From contig DASZKW010000088.1 in NCBI GenBank assembly GCA_035552775.1, positions 1 to 28,204 on the forward strand: a stretch of 28,204 nucleotides of DNA, read 5' to 3'. Positions within the stretch are counted from its first letter, which is position 1. The number at the start of each line of letters is the position of its first letter. The stretch comes from DASZKW01 sp035552775. Its GTDB lineage: Bacteria; Actinomycetota; Acidimicrobiia; Acidimicrobiales; Palsa-688. The position numbers were made by a program, and so were the translations under genes. Below are positions 1-7,326 of this stretch, piece after piece. The notes below the pieces were generated by a model. It was not told the origin of the DNA. It did not search any database and was given only the letters and a program-made list of their open reading frames with translations.

Positions 1-420
<420 letters not shown>

Positions 421-491
421 CCTTGCCCGTGCTCGCTATGGAAGTCTCACAGGGGCAGCGGCCGCGTGCCGCGCCACTCGGTGAGCAAGGT
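421..491 (+). other. 23S-5S transcribed spacer
   Basis: The ~70-nt spacer between the two rRNAs begins CCTTGC (421-426) and ends GCAAGG (485-490), which are exact reverse complements. Its ends can therefore pair in the precursor RNA, as expected for an rRNA processing stem. No tRNA is present in it. Confidence 0.6.
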
Positions 492-609
<118 letters not shown>

Positions 610-618
610 TCTTTCGCA

Positions 619-650
619 GCAACGAGCCCGCCCCTTGGGCGGGTCGTTGC
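619..650 (+). terminator. rrn operon hairpin terminator
   Basis: GCAACGA (619-625) pairs with TCGTTGC (644-650), and CCCGCCC (627-633) pairs with GGGCGGG (637-643), with one bulged G at 626 and a 3-nt loop. The 14-bp stem is very stable and starts 9 nt after 5S rRNA. There is no strong U-tract, which is common for terminators in high-GC actinobacteria. Confidence 0.85.
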
Positions 651-683
651 GCGCCCGGACACGAGGCGGCGTTGGTGCGCCGG

Positions 684-689
684 TATCAT
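684..689 (+). promoter_or_regulatory. -10 box of leaderless promoter for TPR gene
   Basis: TATCAT matches the actinobacterial TANNNT -10 consensus and ends 6 nt before the ATG at 696, so transcription would start at or next to the A of the start codon. No convincing -35 is visible. Confidence 0.6.
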
Positions 690-695
690 GTCGGG

Positions 696-1811
696 ATGCC
701 GCCCCCCCCCCGTCCACCGCGGCGCGCCTCGGGGCGGACCCCTCCCCCCGAGCGGGGGCGTCGTGCCCAGCCGAAGCAGACGAGCGAAGGAGGCAGGCCC
801 CCCCCGGGACGGGAGAACGGTGCCCGGACCGCCGCTTCTAGTCGGGGTCGCCGACCGGGACAAGACTCGGACCGCGTGGGCGGTAGACGGGTCGTCCCCG
901 GCGAGCGGAGCTGGGGGAGCGTGGCGCGCCGGGGGGCGCGCGAGGTTGGCGAGCCCGGACCGGGATCGGCCTCCGCGGCCTGGCGCCAGGCCATGGACAA
1001 GGCGGGGTCAGGTGGACCGGGGCCAGCCACGAGGCGCTGGGAACCGGACGAGGTATGGGTCGAACACGACGCCCAAGACCGTGGGAGCGGGAGCCGTGAG
1101 CTACCCGGACGCGGACCGGATCAGGGCGGAACCCGACGCCCGGATGCCCAGACGGGATCGGGGGGCATGCGTGGCCACCGGTTCAACGTGCCCAGGCCCG
1201 TGGTCGACGAGCTGGAATCTTCCGCCGGCGCCGACCGGGGCTCCAAGCTGGCCTCCCGCCTGGCCGAGGCCACCCACGCCTACGATCACGATCGCTACCA
1301 GGACGCCCGGCGGGTGCTGCGTACCCTCGCCGCCGAGGTACCGGACGCGCCGGCGGTGCGTGAGCTGGCGGGTCTGGTCCTCTACCGCATGGGGCGGTGG
1401 GCGGCGGCGGCCAAGGAGCTCGAGGTGTATCGCCAGCTCTCCGGGTCCTACGACCAGCACCCGGTCCTAGCCGACTGTTACCGGGCCCTGCGCCGGTTCA
1501 AGGCGGCCGACAAGCTGTGGGACGAGCTGCGCCGGGCGTCGCCCAATGCCGAGGTGGTAGCCGAGGGGCGTATCGTGGCCGCCGGGTGCCGAGCCGACCA
1601 GGGGGACCTCGCAGCGGCCATCGCCTTGCTCGAGCGGGCCGACCGCCACCTCCGTCGCCCCGAGGGTCACCACCTGCGCCAGTGGTATGTCCTCGCCGAC
1701 CTCTATGAGCGCGCCGGTGACCTTCCCCGGGCTCGGGACCTCTTCGGTCGCATCGTGGCCGCCGATCCTGGCGCTTATGACTCCCGCCAGCGCCTGCGCG
1801 CCCTGAAGTAG
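696..1811 (+). CDS. TPR protein with Arg/Gly/Pro-rich N-terminal region
   Basis: The 371-residue product has two parts. Residues 1 to about 160 are low complexity, rich in Arg, Gly and Pro, with a more structured island containing WGSVARRGARE (73-83) that I recall from actinobacterial relatives. Residues ~185-371 are helical tetratricopeptide-like repeats, for example around YQDARRVLRTLA and AVRELAGLVLYRMGRW, ending in LYERAGDLPRARDLFGRIVA. Such repeats form protein-binding scaffolds; the partner is unknown. The ATG at 696 is preferred over TTG 672 and GTG 675 because a -10 box sits 6 nt upstream. A start at ATG 1167 would drop the basic region, but the WGSVARRGA island argues that region is coding. 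The gene lies directly behind the rrn terminator, and its basic tail would suit RNA or ribosome contact; that is speculation. Confidence 0.82.
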   Translation: MPPPPRPPRRASGRTPPPERGRRAQPKQTSEGGRPPPGRENGARTAASSRGRRPGQDSDRVGGRRVVPGERSWGSVARRGAREVGEPGPGSASAAWRQAMDKAGSGGPGPATRRWEPDEVWVEHDAQDRGSGSRELPGRGPDQGGTRRPDAQTGSGGMRGHRFNVPRPVVDELESSAGADRGSKLASRLAEATHAYDHDRYQDARRVLRTLAAEVPDAPAVRELAGLVLYRMGRWAAAAKELEVYRQLSGSYDQHPVLADCYRALRRFKAADKLWDELRRASPNAEVVAEGRIVAAGCRADQGDLAAAIALLERADRHLRRPEGHHLRQWYVLADLYERAGDLPRARDLFGRIVAADPGAYDSRQRLRALK

Positions 1812-1849
1812 CGCGCGGGGCCACCGCCGTTACCGTCGCACCCCTGCCG

Positions 1850-1855
1850 TAACGT
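1850..1855 (+). promoter_or_regulatory. possible -10 box for SSB-like gene
   Basis: TAACGT fits TANNNT and lies in the 153-bp gap between the TPR gene and the SSB-like gene. It would give a ~100-nt leader ending in the Shine-Dalgarno GAGGAGG. No good -35 at normal spacing. Confidence 0.35.
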
Positions 1856-1964
1856 TCCCTCTGTCGCCGCTGACCCGGCGGCGACCTCGCCGGCGCACCG
1901 GCCTCCCGCTCACCAAGCGACCCGCCGGCTGTCCATGCGGCTGGCGCTGCACCGAGGAGGACAC

Positions 1965-2318
1965 GTGATCAACCTGGTGGCTATCGAGGGACGGCTGGCC
2001 CGTCCCGCCGAGCAGAGGCTGTTGCCGTCCGGCACAAGACTGCTGGCCTTGGAGGTCACCGTGCCCAGGGCGGAGGGCAGGGCGGAGACGGTGCCCGTGG
2101 CCTGGTTCGACGCCCCGGCTTCGGCGGCGGGTTGGGACGCCGACCGTGAGGTCCTGGTAGTGGGGCGGGTCAGGCGACGCTTCTTCCGAGCCGGGGGCGT
2201 CACCCAGAGCCGGACCGAGGTGGTCGCCGATGCCGTGCTGTCGGCGTCGGCCCGCCAACGGGTCCGCCGGGCCCTGACCGCCGCAGCCCACTCGCTGGAG
2301 GCTGCGGCCGGGGAGTGA
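1965..2318 (+). CDS. SSB-like OB-fold protein
   Basis: The 117-residue product resembles the short single-stranded DNA-binding protein family. It opens VINLVAIEGRLARP, contains the beta-strand pattern RLLALEVTVPRAEG then ETVPVAWFDAP, and continues EVLVVGRVRRRFFRAGG, the order of strands in an SSB-type OB fold. It lacks the acidic Gly/Pro-rich tail of replicative SSB, so it is probably an accessory paralogue. The GTG at 1965 is chosen because GAGGAGG at 1954-1960 is well spaced from it; an upstream in-frame ATG at 1935 has no such site. Its 3' end overlaps the convergent HAD gene by 119 bp. DNA binding is inferred from fold similarity only. Confidence 0.75.
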   Translation: MINLVAIEGRLARPAEQRLLPSGTRLLALEVTVPRAEGRAETVPVAWFDAPASAAGWDADREVLVVGRVRRRFFRAGGVTQSRTEVVADAVLSASARQRVRRALTAAAHSLEAAAGE

Positions 2319-3138
2319 CGCAATCGGGTCTCGACCAGCGGGTCGCCACCAACTCCTCCAAGAGCACGGCGACGCCCTCCTCGGTGTTGGCAGGCAGCAC
2401 CCGGTCCACCACGGCCAACACGGCAGGGATGGCGTTGGCGGGCGCCATCGCCGTGCCGGCCCAGGCGAGCACCGAAAGATCATTGTGGTTGTCGCCGACC
2501 GCAACCACATCGGCCACTGAAACCCCGAGCCGGTCGCAGACGCGTTCGATGGCGTATGCCTTCGTAATGCCCAATGCCCCGATGTCGACCCAGTCGAGAC
2601 CTGAGGTGGTGACGTGAGCCTCCTCCGCCATGTCGGTGGCGAGGGCCGTGATCAGCTCGGGCGCCGACCAGCCCGGCCGGCGGGCGATCAGCTTCACGCA
2701 CCCGGCCACGGTCGTGGACAGGATGTCGGGCACGGTCGTCACGCGCTCTGTCCACCCCATCGGCGGGTCGAAAAAGCCGCTTTCGTGGTAGAAACCGTCC
2801 AAGCTGTCCGACGCCAGGATGATCCCCGGCACCACCCGGCGTAAGTCGGCGACGAGGCGGACAGCCACCTCGGCTGCGATCAGCTCCACCTCGAGCAACT
2901 CGTGGGCGTCTATGTCCACCAGCACCGCGCCGTTGGAGCACACCCCGAGAGGCCCAAGCTCGGCTCCGTCGACCACCGGCCACAGCGCCTGGGGCGGGCG
3001 CCCCGTGACGGGCACCACGGCGATTCCGGCGCGGCGCGCGGCGCACAGCGCGGCGCGGGTTCGGGTTGGGATGCACGAGGACGGGTCGAGCAGGGTGCCG
3101 TCGAGGTCTGTGGCCACGAGCTTGATGGTTCCTCCCAC
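2200..3138 (-). CDS. Cof-type HAD-superfamily phosphatase
   Basis: The 312-residue product is a HAD hydrolase of the Cof (class IIB) type, which dephosphorylate sugar phosphates, nucleotides or cofactors; the substrate cannot be read from sequence. Motif I is DLDGT (residues 11-15, nucleophile D11), motif II is VTGRP, the motif III Lys lies in CVKLIARR (K149), and motif IV is GDNHND (215-220). The GTG at 3138 is chosen over GTG 3147 because TACCGT lies 7 nt upstream of it, in the leaderless geometry seen elsewhere here. The fold should end near residue 265; the last ~39 residues are Pro/Arg/Gly-rich, lie antisense to the SSB-like gene, and look like read-through into noncoding frame. The catalytic assignment is secure. 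Confidence 0.9.
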   Translation of the reverse strand: MGGTIKLVATDLDGTLLDPSSCIPTRTRAALCAARRAGIAVVPVTGRPPQALWPVVDGAELGPLGVCSNGAVLVDIDAHELLEVELIAAEVAVRLVADLRRVVPGIILASDSLDGFYHESGFFDPPMGWTERVTTVPDILSTTVAGCVKLIARRPGWSAPELITALATDMAEEAHVTTSGLDWVDIGALGITKAYAIERVCDRLGVSVADVVAVGDNHNDLSVLAWAGTAMAPANAIPAVLAVVDRVLPANTEEGVAVLLEELVATRWSRPDCVTPRPQPPASGLRRSGPGGPVGGPTPTARHRRPPRSGSG

Positions 3139-3145
3139 CCGGCTC

Positions 3146-3151
3146 ACGGTA
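3146..3151 (-). promoter_or_regulatory. -10 box of leaderless promoter for HAD gene
   Basis: On the minus strand TACCGT ends 7 nt before the GTG at 3138. This supports separate transcription of the HAD gene from htrA, from which it is divided by a run of hairpins. Confidence 0.5.
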
Positions 3152-3180
3152 GCGAGGTCCCCCCGGGCGCCGGTCGCGCA

Positions 3181-3211
3181 CGAACACGGGGGCCCGGGCC
3201 CCCCGTGTTCG
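3181..3211 (-). terminator. strong GC-rich hairpin downstream of htrA
   Basis: A perfect 12-bp inverted repeat, CGAACACGGGGG (3181-3192) and CCCCCGTGTTCG (3200-3211), with a 7-nt loop. It lies 43 nt beyond the htrA stop in htrA's direction and ahead of the HAD promoter, which is the place for an htrA terminator. No U-tract. It is symmetrical, so a protein-binding role is also possible. Confidence 0.7.
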
Positions 3212-3216
3212 GGACC

Positions 3217-3257
3217 AGACGTTTAGACGTCTAGTGCGCTGTCTGCAAAGGCACTAG
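3217..3257 (-). repeat. two further inverted repeats at the htrA stop
   Basis: AGACGT (3217-3222) and ACGTCT (3227-3232) form a 6-bp arm pair with a 4-nt loop. CTAGTGC (3231-3237) and GCACTAG (3251-3257) form a 7-bp pair spaced by 13 nt, and the latter contains the htrA stop codon. With the hairpin at 3181-3211 they form three consecutive potential stem-loops behind htrA. Confidence 0.6.
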
Positions 3258-4570
3258 AACGCCCCGCCGAAGCCGCCGCCCCCGCCGAAGCCGCCCCCGT
3301 TACCGGCTGAGCCGGGGGTGGTCGAGCCGCCCGTGGAGTTGCCGCCCGAGCCCCCGACGGTGCCGCCCTTTTCCAGCTGGGGAACGAGTGCCTTGATCTG
3401 GTTCACCGGGATGGCGAAGCCGATGTTCTGTGCCGTGTTGTTGCTCGAGCTGGCTGCCGCCGCCGTGTTCATCCCTATGACCTGGCCGGATGCGTTCACC
3501 AGCGGTCCGCCGCTGTCGCCCGAGCTGATCGGGGCATCGGTCTGCATCATGCCGGTCAACTGGTCGCTGGTCGTGTTGACCTGGCGGTTGAGGCCGGAGA
3601 TAATCCCTTCACCGACGGTGAAGCCTCCGGTCGGGGCGGTCAGGTCCAAGGCGTTGCCGACGGCGAGCACCGCGTCGCCCACCGCCACTTGAGAGGAGTC
3701 CCCGAGGCTGACCGTGGGCAGGTTGCTGACACCTTGGATCTGGATGAGAGCGACGTCGGCGGTCGGGTCGGTCCCTACCAAGGTGGCCGGGTGAGTCGCG
3801 GTCTGACCGTTGAACGTCACCGTGATCGTGCTGGCGCCGGTAATGACGTGGTTGTTGGTCAGCACCAACCCGCTCGAGGTCAGGATCATCCCCGTACCCG
3901 CGTCGGACGTCGTCTGCTGGCCGCCGAAGGGGTTGAGGCCGTTCCCGAAGAACGGTGACGTGCTCGACGAGGACCCGCTGGCGTGGATGTCGACCAGGGC
4001 GGGCTCGACCCTGGCCACCAGGCTGGCCACATCGACCGAAGCGGCCACGTTGGACCCATTCGAGCGGGGGCTGATGATGGTCGACGCACGGCTCGGGGCG
4101 GCAGAGTTACTGGACCGCCCGCTCAAGTAACCGGTAGCCCCGCCGGCGGCGGCTCCGAGGACCAGGGCGGCGGCGACCAAGGCGGCGCCGACGCTGCGTC
4201 GGCTCCTGCCACTGGACGCCTGCGGTCCGGCGCTGCCGGGCCCGGCTTCCCGCTCGAAGGGCCGCTCGGGCCCGGGCCCCGGGCCCGCCCACGGGCCCGT
4301 CGGTGGACTCCAGCCGCCCTGGCCGCCCGCGGCGGAGGGTGCCGCTCGCCCTGGCTCCGCGGGAGTGGGGGCGGTAACGGGAGGTGGCGGCCAACCCCGC
4401 CTACCCTGTGGCGTCTCCGAGGTGGGGGGCCCCGACGGCGCCGAGTCAGACGGGTAGGGTCCGGACGGAGCGGGTCCGGAGACGGGCTCCTCAGGACCGG
4501 AGGGCTGGGAGCGTTCCCCGTCATTCGGGAAGGGCTGCCAGGGGAAGCTGGGATCGTTGTGATCGGTCAT
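3254..4570 (-). CDS. membrane-anchored HtrA/DegP-family serine protease, no PDZ domain
   Basis: The 438-residue product is a trypsin-like serine protease of the HtrA family, which degrade misfolded proteins outside the membrane. Residues 1-~120 are a Pro/Ser/Gly-rich cytoplasmic region, ~126-147 a single membrane helix, and ~180-400 the protease. The catalytic triad is visible: H241 (LTNNHVITG), D272 (DPTADVALI) and S353 (SSGDSGGPL). The family usually has one or two PDZ domains after the protease; here the chain instead ends in a Gly/Ser/Thr linker and a tail, GGGFGGGGGFGGAF. The ATG at 4570 has GAGGTG just upstream. The gene stands alone between a palindrome-bearing upstream region and a hairpin cluster, suggesting its own transcription unit. 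Family assignment is firm; its targets are unknown. Confidence 0.93.
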   Translation of the reverse strand: MTDHNDPSFPWQPFPNDGERSQPSGPEEPVSGPAPSGPYPSDSAPSGPPTSETPQGRRGWPPPPVTAPTPAEPGRAAPSAAGGQGGWSPPTGPWAGPGPGPERPFEREAGPGSAGPQASSGRSRRSVGAALVAAALVLGAAAGGATGYLSGRSSNSAAPSRASTIISPRSNGSNVAASVDVASLVARVEPALVDIHASGSSSSTSPFFGNGLNPFGGQQTTSDAGTGMILTSSGLVLTNNHVITGASTITVTFNGQTATHPATLVGTDPTADVALIQIQGVSNLPTVSLGDSSQVAVGDAVLAVGNALDLTAPTGGFTVGEGIISGLNRQVNTTSDQLTGMMQTDAPISSGDSGGPLVNASGQVIGMNTAAAASSSNNTAQNIGFAIPVNQIKALVPQLEKGGTVGGSGGNSTGGSTTPGSAGNGGGFGGGGGFGGAF

Positions 4571-4683
4571 CTCGCACCTCGCGCATCGGAAAGATCACTG
4601 CAGAGTCTCCCGTTCCAGGCTCAACGCCCGGTGAGACTCACCTGACATGCACCTGAATATCTCGGCCTGCGGGCCGTGGGTCT
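4571..4683 (-). promoter_or_regulatory. htrA upstream region with palindromes
   Basis: This 113-bp gap between htrA and the DUF1015 gene contains the palindrome GGTGAG-A-CTCACC (4630-4642) and a longer inverted pair GAGTCTC (4603-4609) / GAGACTC (4633-4639). CACCTG also occurs twice just beside it. These could be operator sites for a stress regulator of htrA. They do not match the HspR (HAIR) or CIRCE sequences as I know them. No clear -10 was identified. Confidence 0.4.
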
Positions 4684-5883
4684 TCAGCCGATCAGTTCGC
4701 GGATGACAAGGCCGGTCCGCGGCTTGGGCCAGAACAACGTCGTCTTGGCCGGCATCCGCGCCCCGCCCCGGCCCACCTCGGCGATCTGGGCGACCGTCGC
4801 CGGTCGTAAAAGAATGGCAGCGACGCCACGTCCGCCGGCCACGGCGCCGCTCGCCGCGTCCCAGCCGTGCTGGTGGACGACCTCGTGGACGCCTAGGGCG
4901 TGGAGGGCGACACCGAGACGGCTCGAGTCGAGATCGTGTTCGGCCGCCCGCTCCGTGTGCGGGCGGGCCCGGGCCATCCACGCCCCCTCCCTTGTGACCA
5001 CGGCGAGGGCGCCGGCGGCCTCCATGCGCGCCGAGATGCCGGCATCTGGTGGCGTCGTCGGCGCAAGCTCGAACCACGGGTCCAGGGCCGAGGGCAGACT
5101 GACACCGTCGGGAAGCGACTGGACGAGTCGGTGAATGGCCCGAACAGATAGCTGATCGTCGGCGAGTTCCACCACGAGGGCCATCACCGCGTCGTGGTCC
5201 CCACCGCCGTCGCCCGCTGCGCGTCGCTCCTGCTGGTAGGCCAAAGCCACCTCGTAGCGGTGGTGGCCGTCTGCCACCAAGACGGGCGAACCGGCCACGA
5301 GATCAGCGATGAGGGCGACGCGGGCGGGGTCGGTAATCGGCCACAGCTCGTGGATCACACCGTCGGGATCGGCTGCTCGCGCCGACGCCTCGGCGGGCGG
5401 AGCGCACGCCTCCGCCAGCCCCCCGGTCGCCGACAGGACCCAGATTGGTGACACGTTGGCTCGGCATGCCCGCAGAAGCTCGAGGCGATCGGTCTTGGCC
5501 TTCGGCGTCGTGAACTCGTGGGGCAGGATCCCCTCGCCGGGCGGTTCGAGGACGAGGGCGCCGATCACACCCACGGTCCGGCGGGGCGCACCAGCGTCGT
5601 CGGTGTAGGACATCCGGTACCCGTAGAACGCCGGCATCTTCTCACGGACGAGGATCCCCCCGTCCCGCCAGGCGTCGAGGAGACGGCGGGCCGACTCGTA
5701 GCGGTCGGCGGTGCCCTCTGCCGCGGGGAGCTCGATGGCCACGATGTTGAGGGCGCTGCGCCTGGCCAGGGCCGCCCTTTCTTCCTCGCTGATCACGTCG
5801 TAGGGAGGGCAGACGACGTCCGCCAGGTTGCGGATCTGTCCTGGCGCGTAGCGCAATCCGGGGAACGGCAGGAGTCGTGGCAC
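4684..5883 (-). CDS. DUF1015 family protein
   Basis: The 399-residue product matches the DUF1015 family: it opens with PFPGLRYAP, followed by VVCPPYDVISEEE (~24-36), LPHEFTTPKAK (~120-130) and VLVADGHHRYEVAL (~201-214), the most characteristic motif. Members are cytoplasmic and lack an established general function. The DGHHR motif recalls ParB/Srx-fold enzymes such as the free serine kinase SerK, so a kinase role is possible but unproven. The GTG at 5883 is chosen because the conserved N-terminus begins right after it and an AG-rich stretch precedes it; the open frame continues upstream without homology. It diverges from the NagD-like gene with a 55-bp gap, which must hold both promoters. Confidence 0.85.
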   Translation of the reverse strand: MPRLLPFPGLRYAPGQIRNLADVVCPPYDVISEEERAALARRSALNIVAIELPAAEGTADRYESARRLLDAWRDGGILVREKMPAFYGYRMSYTDDAGAPRRTVGVIGALVLEPPGEGILPHEFTTPKAKTDRLELLRACRANVSPIWVLSATGGLAEACAPPAEASARAADPDGVIHELWPITDPARVALIADLVAGSPVLVADGHHRYEVALAYQQERRAAGDGGGDHDAVMALVVELADDQLSVRAIHRLVQSLPDGVSLPSALDPWFELAPTTPPDAGISARMEAAGALAVVTREGAWMARARPHTERAAEHDLDSSRLGVALHALGVHEVVHQHGWDAASGAVAGGRGVAAILLRPATVAQIAEVGRGGARMPAKTTLFWPKPRTGLVIRELIG

Positions 5884-5926
5884 GACCCCCTGCGTACCAA
5901 CACCCGGCCCTGGGGGCAAGCGGTGC

Positions 5927-5932
5927 CAGAAT
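5927..5932 (+). promoter_or_regulatory. possible -10 box for NagD-like gene
   Basis: CAGAAT ends 6 nt before the ATG at 5939. It departs from TANNNT at the first base, but the spacing equals that of the other leaderless promoters in the window. Confidence 0.35.
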
Positions 5933-5938
5933 GCGGCA

Positions 5939-6697
5939 ATGCTCTGGCTCCTCGATCTCGACGGCGTGGTGTGGCTAACAGGACGGCCCATCCCCGGGTC
6001 AGCCGATGCAGTGGCCCGTTTGAGGAGCGCCGGTGACCGTGTGGCGTTCCTGACCAACAACTCGGGTCCCACCCTCGACGAGTACGTCAAGATGCTCGGT
6101 GACGCCGGGATCGAGGCCGAGGCCGGGGAGATGGTGACGTCGGCTAATGCCGCCGCGTCGATGCTCGCTCCCGGGTCCACGGCCGCGGTGGTCGGTGATG
6201 CCGGCATCGATGAGGCTCTTGCCGAGCAAGGTGTCGAGGTGGTGCGGGCCGCGGACGGACCCGACGCCGTGGTGGTCGGCCGCAGCGTGGCGCTGGACTA
6301 CAACGAGTTGGCGGCGGCGGCGACCGCCATTCGCGCCGGCGCCCGCTTCGTGGCGACCAACGCCGACGCCACCTTCCCGACGCCGGACGGGCTACTTCCA
6401 GGCGCCGGGGCCATGGTGGCATTTCTGCAGGCGGCGTCAGGGCGCGAACCCGAGGTCGCCGGCAAGCCCAACCAGCCGGTCGCCGACCTGGTGGCCTCCC
6501 GCTACGGACACGTCGATGTCGTGGTTGGTGACCGCCCTGACACCGATGGCCGCTTCGCTCATCTGGTCGGGTCGCGTTTCGTACTCGTCCTCACCGGCGT
6601 CACATCCAAGTCCGACCTGCCGGTCGAGCCCGAGCCCGATACGGTTAGCGACGATCTCGCCGCCGCCGTGAGCACCCTCTTGGAGCCACCACCGTGA
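5939..6697 (+). CDS. NagD-type HAD phosphatase (class IIA)
   Basis: The 252-residue product is a HAD superfamily IIA hydrolase, the group of NagD, PNPase and phosphoglycolate phosphatase. Motif I is LLDLDGVVW (nucleophile near D6), motif II lies in VAFLTNNSGPT, the cap carries FVATNADATFP, motif III is the Lys in VAGKPNQPVADL, and motif IV is VVGDRPDTDGRFA, where the usual TD follows RPD. Length fits the family. The substrate is not predictable; nucleotide monophosphates or glycolate-type phosphates are typical. It is the first gene of a forward run that continues with the phasin-like gene 20 bp downstream, though that gene has its own promoter. Confidence 0.9.
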   Translation: MLWLLDLDGVVWLTGRPIPGSADAVARLRSAGDRVAFLTNNSGPTLDEYVKMLGDAGIEAEAGEMVTSANAAASMLAPGSTAAVVGDAGIDEALAEQGVEVVRAADGPDAVVVGRSVALDYNELAAAATAIRAGARFVATNADATFPTPDGLLPGAGAMVAFLQAASGREPEVAGKPNQPVADLVASRYGHVDVVVGDRPDTDGRFAHLVGSRFVLVLTGVTSKSDLPVEPEPDTVSDDLAAAVSTLLEPPP

Positions 6698-6705
6698 CGG
6701 TGACG

Positions 6706-6711
6706 TAACAT
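6706..6711 (+). promoter_or_regulatory. -10 box of leaderless promoter for phasin-like gene
   Basis: TAACAT ends 6 nt before the ATG at 6718. The gap after the NagD-like stop is only 20 bp and has no clear Shine-Dalgarno site, consistent with a leaderless transcript. Confidence 0.6.
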
Positions 6712-6717
6712 CTATCC

Positions 6718-7317
6718 ATGGCACGCGATGACCTGTTGAAGCGCTACCAGGAAGCGGGAACCGAGTTCATCGAATCCACGGTTGCCCGGGCCGAGGAGTT
6801 CTTCCGTGAGGTCGCCCGCATCGGGGAGAACACCCAAAAGCAGGCCCAGGATCGTGTCGAGGATCTCCGCGAGGGCAGCCGGCGAAGCACGGACCAACTG
6901 ATCGATACCATCCGGCGCGAGCTCGGTCACCAGGTGGCCCAGTTCAGCTTCGCCACCCGCTCCGACCTGGCGCGAATCGAAGCCCGTCTCGACGCCCTCG
7001 AGCGCGGCCGGCCCGGCGCTGCCGCCGCTGCGCCCCCGGCCAAGAAGGCGCCGGCCAACAAGGCACCGGCCAAGAAGGCGGCCGCCACCGCGGCCAAATC
7101 GACTAGCGCGTCCAAGCCGGCTCCCGCGGCCAAGTCGGCCCCGGCGTCCAAGGCGCCCCCGGCCAAGAAGGCGCCAGCAGACAAGGCGGTCAAGGCCACC
7201 CAGGCCCCCAGGGCTGCAAGGGTCACCAAGGCGGCAAAGGCGGCAAAGGCCACCAAGGCGCCTGCCACGGCAGACACGGCCAGGACTTCCCCCGGCGCGC
7301 CGGCCACCGGCGGATAG
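6718..7317 (+). CDS. phasin-like coiled-coil protein with Lys/Ala/Pro-rich tail
   Basis: The 199-residue product has an amphipathic, charged helical N-terminal part (1-~98), including a stretch near FIESTVARAEEFFREVARIG and a second helix ending in LARIEARLDALERG. This resembles polyhydroxyalkanoate-associated phasins and similar coiled-coil proteins. Residues ~100-199 are almost entirely Ala, Lys, Pro, Thr and Ser with repeated AKKAP/ASKAP units, like histone H1 or mycobacterial HBHA tails. The basic tail could bind nucleic acid or acidic polymers; that is inference. The tail is built of near-repeat codons and is probably length-variable. tlyA begins 10 nt after the stop and appears to rely on this gene's translation. 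Confidence 0.75.
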   Translation: MARDDLLKRYQEAGTEFIESTVARAEEFFREVARIGENTQKQAQDRVEDLREGSRRSTDQLIDTIRRELGHQVAQFSFATRSDLARIEARLDALERGRPGAAAAAPPAKKAPANKAPAKKAAATAAKSTSASKPAPAAKSAPASKAPPAKKAPADKAVKATQAPRAARVTKAAKAAKATKAPATADTARTSPGAPATGG

Positions 7318-7326
7318 GCAGCAGGG

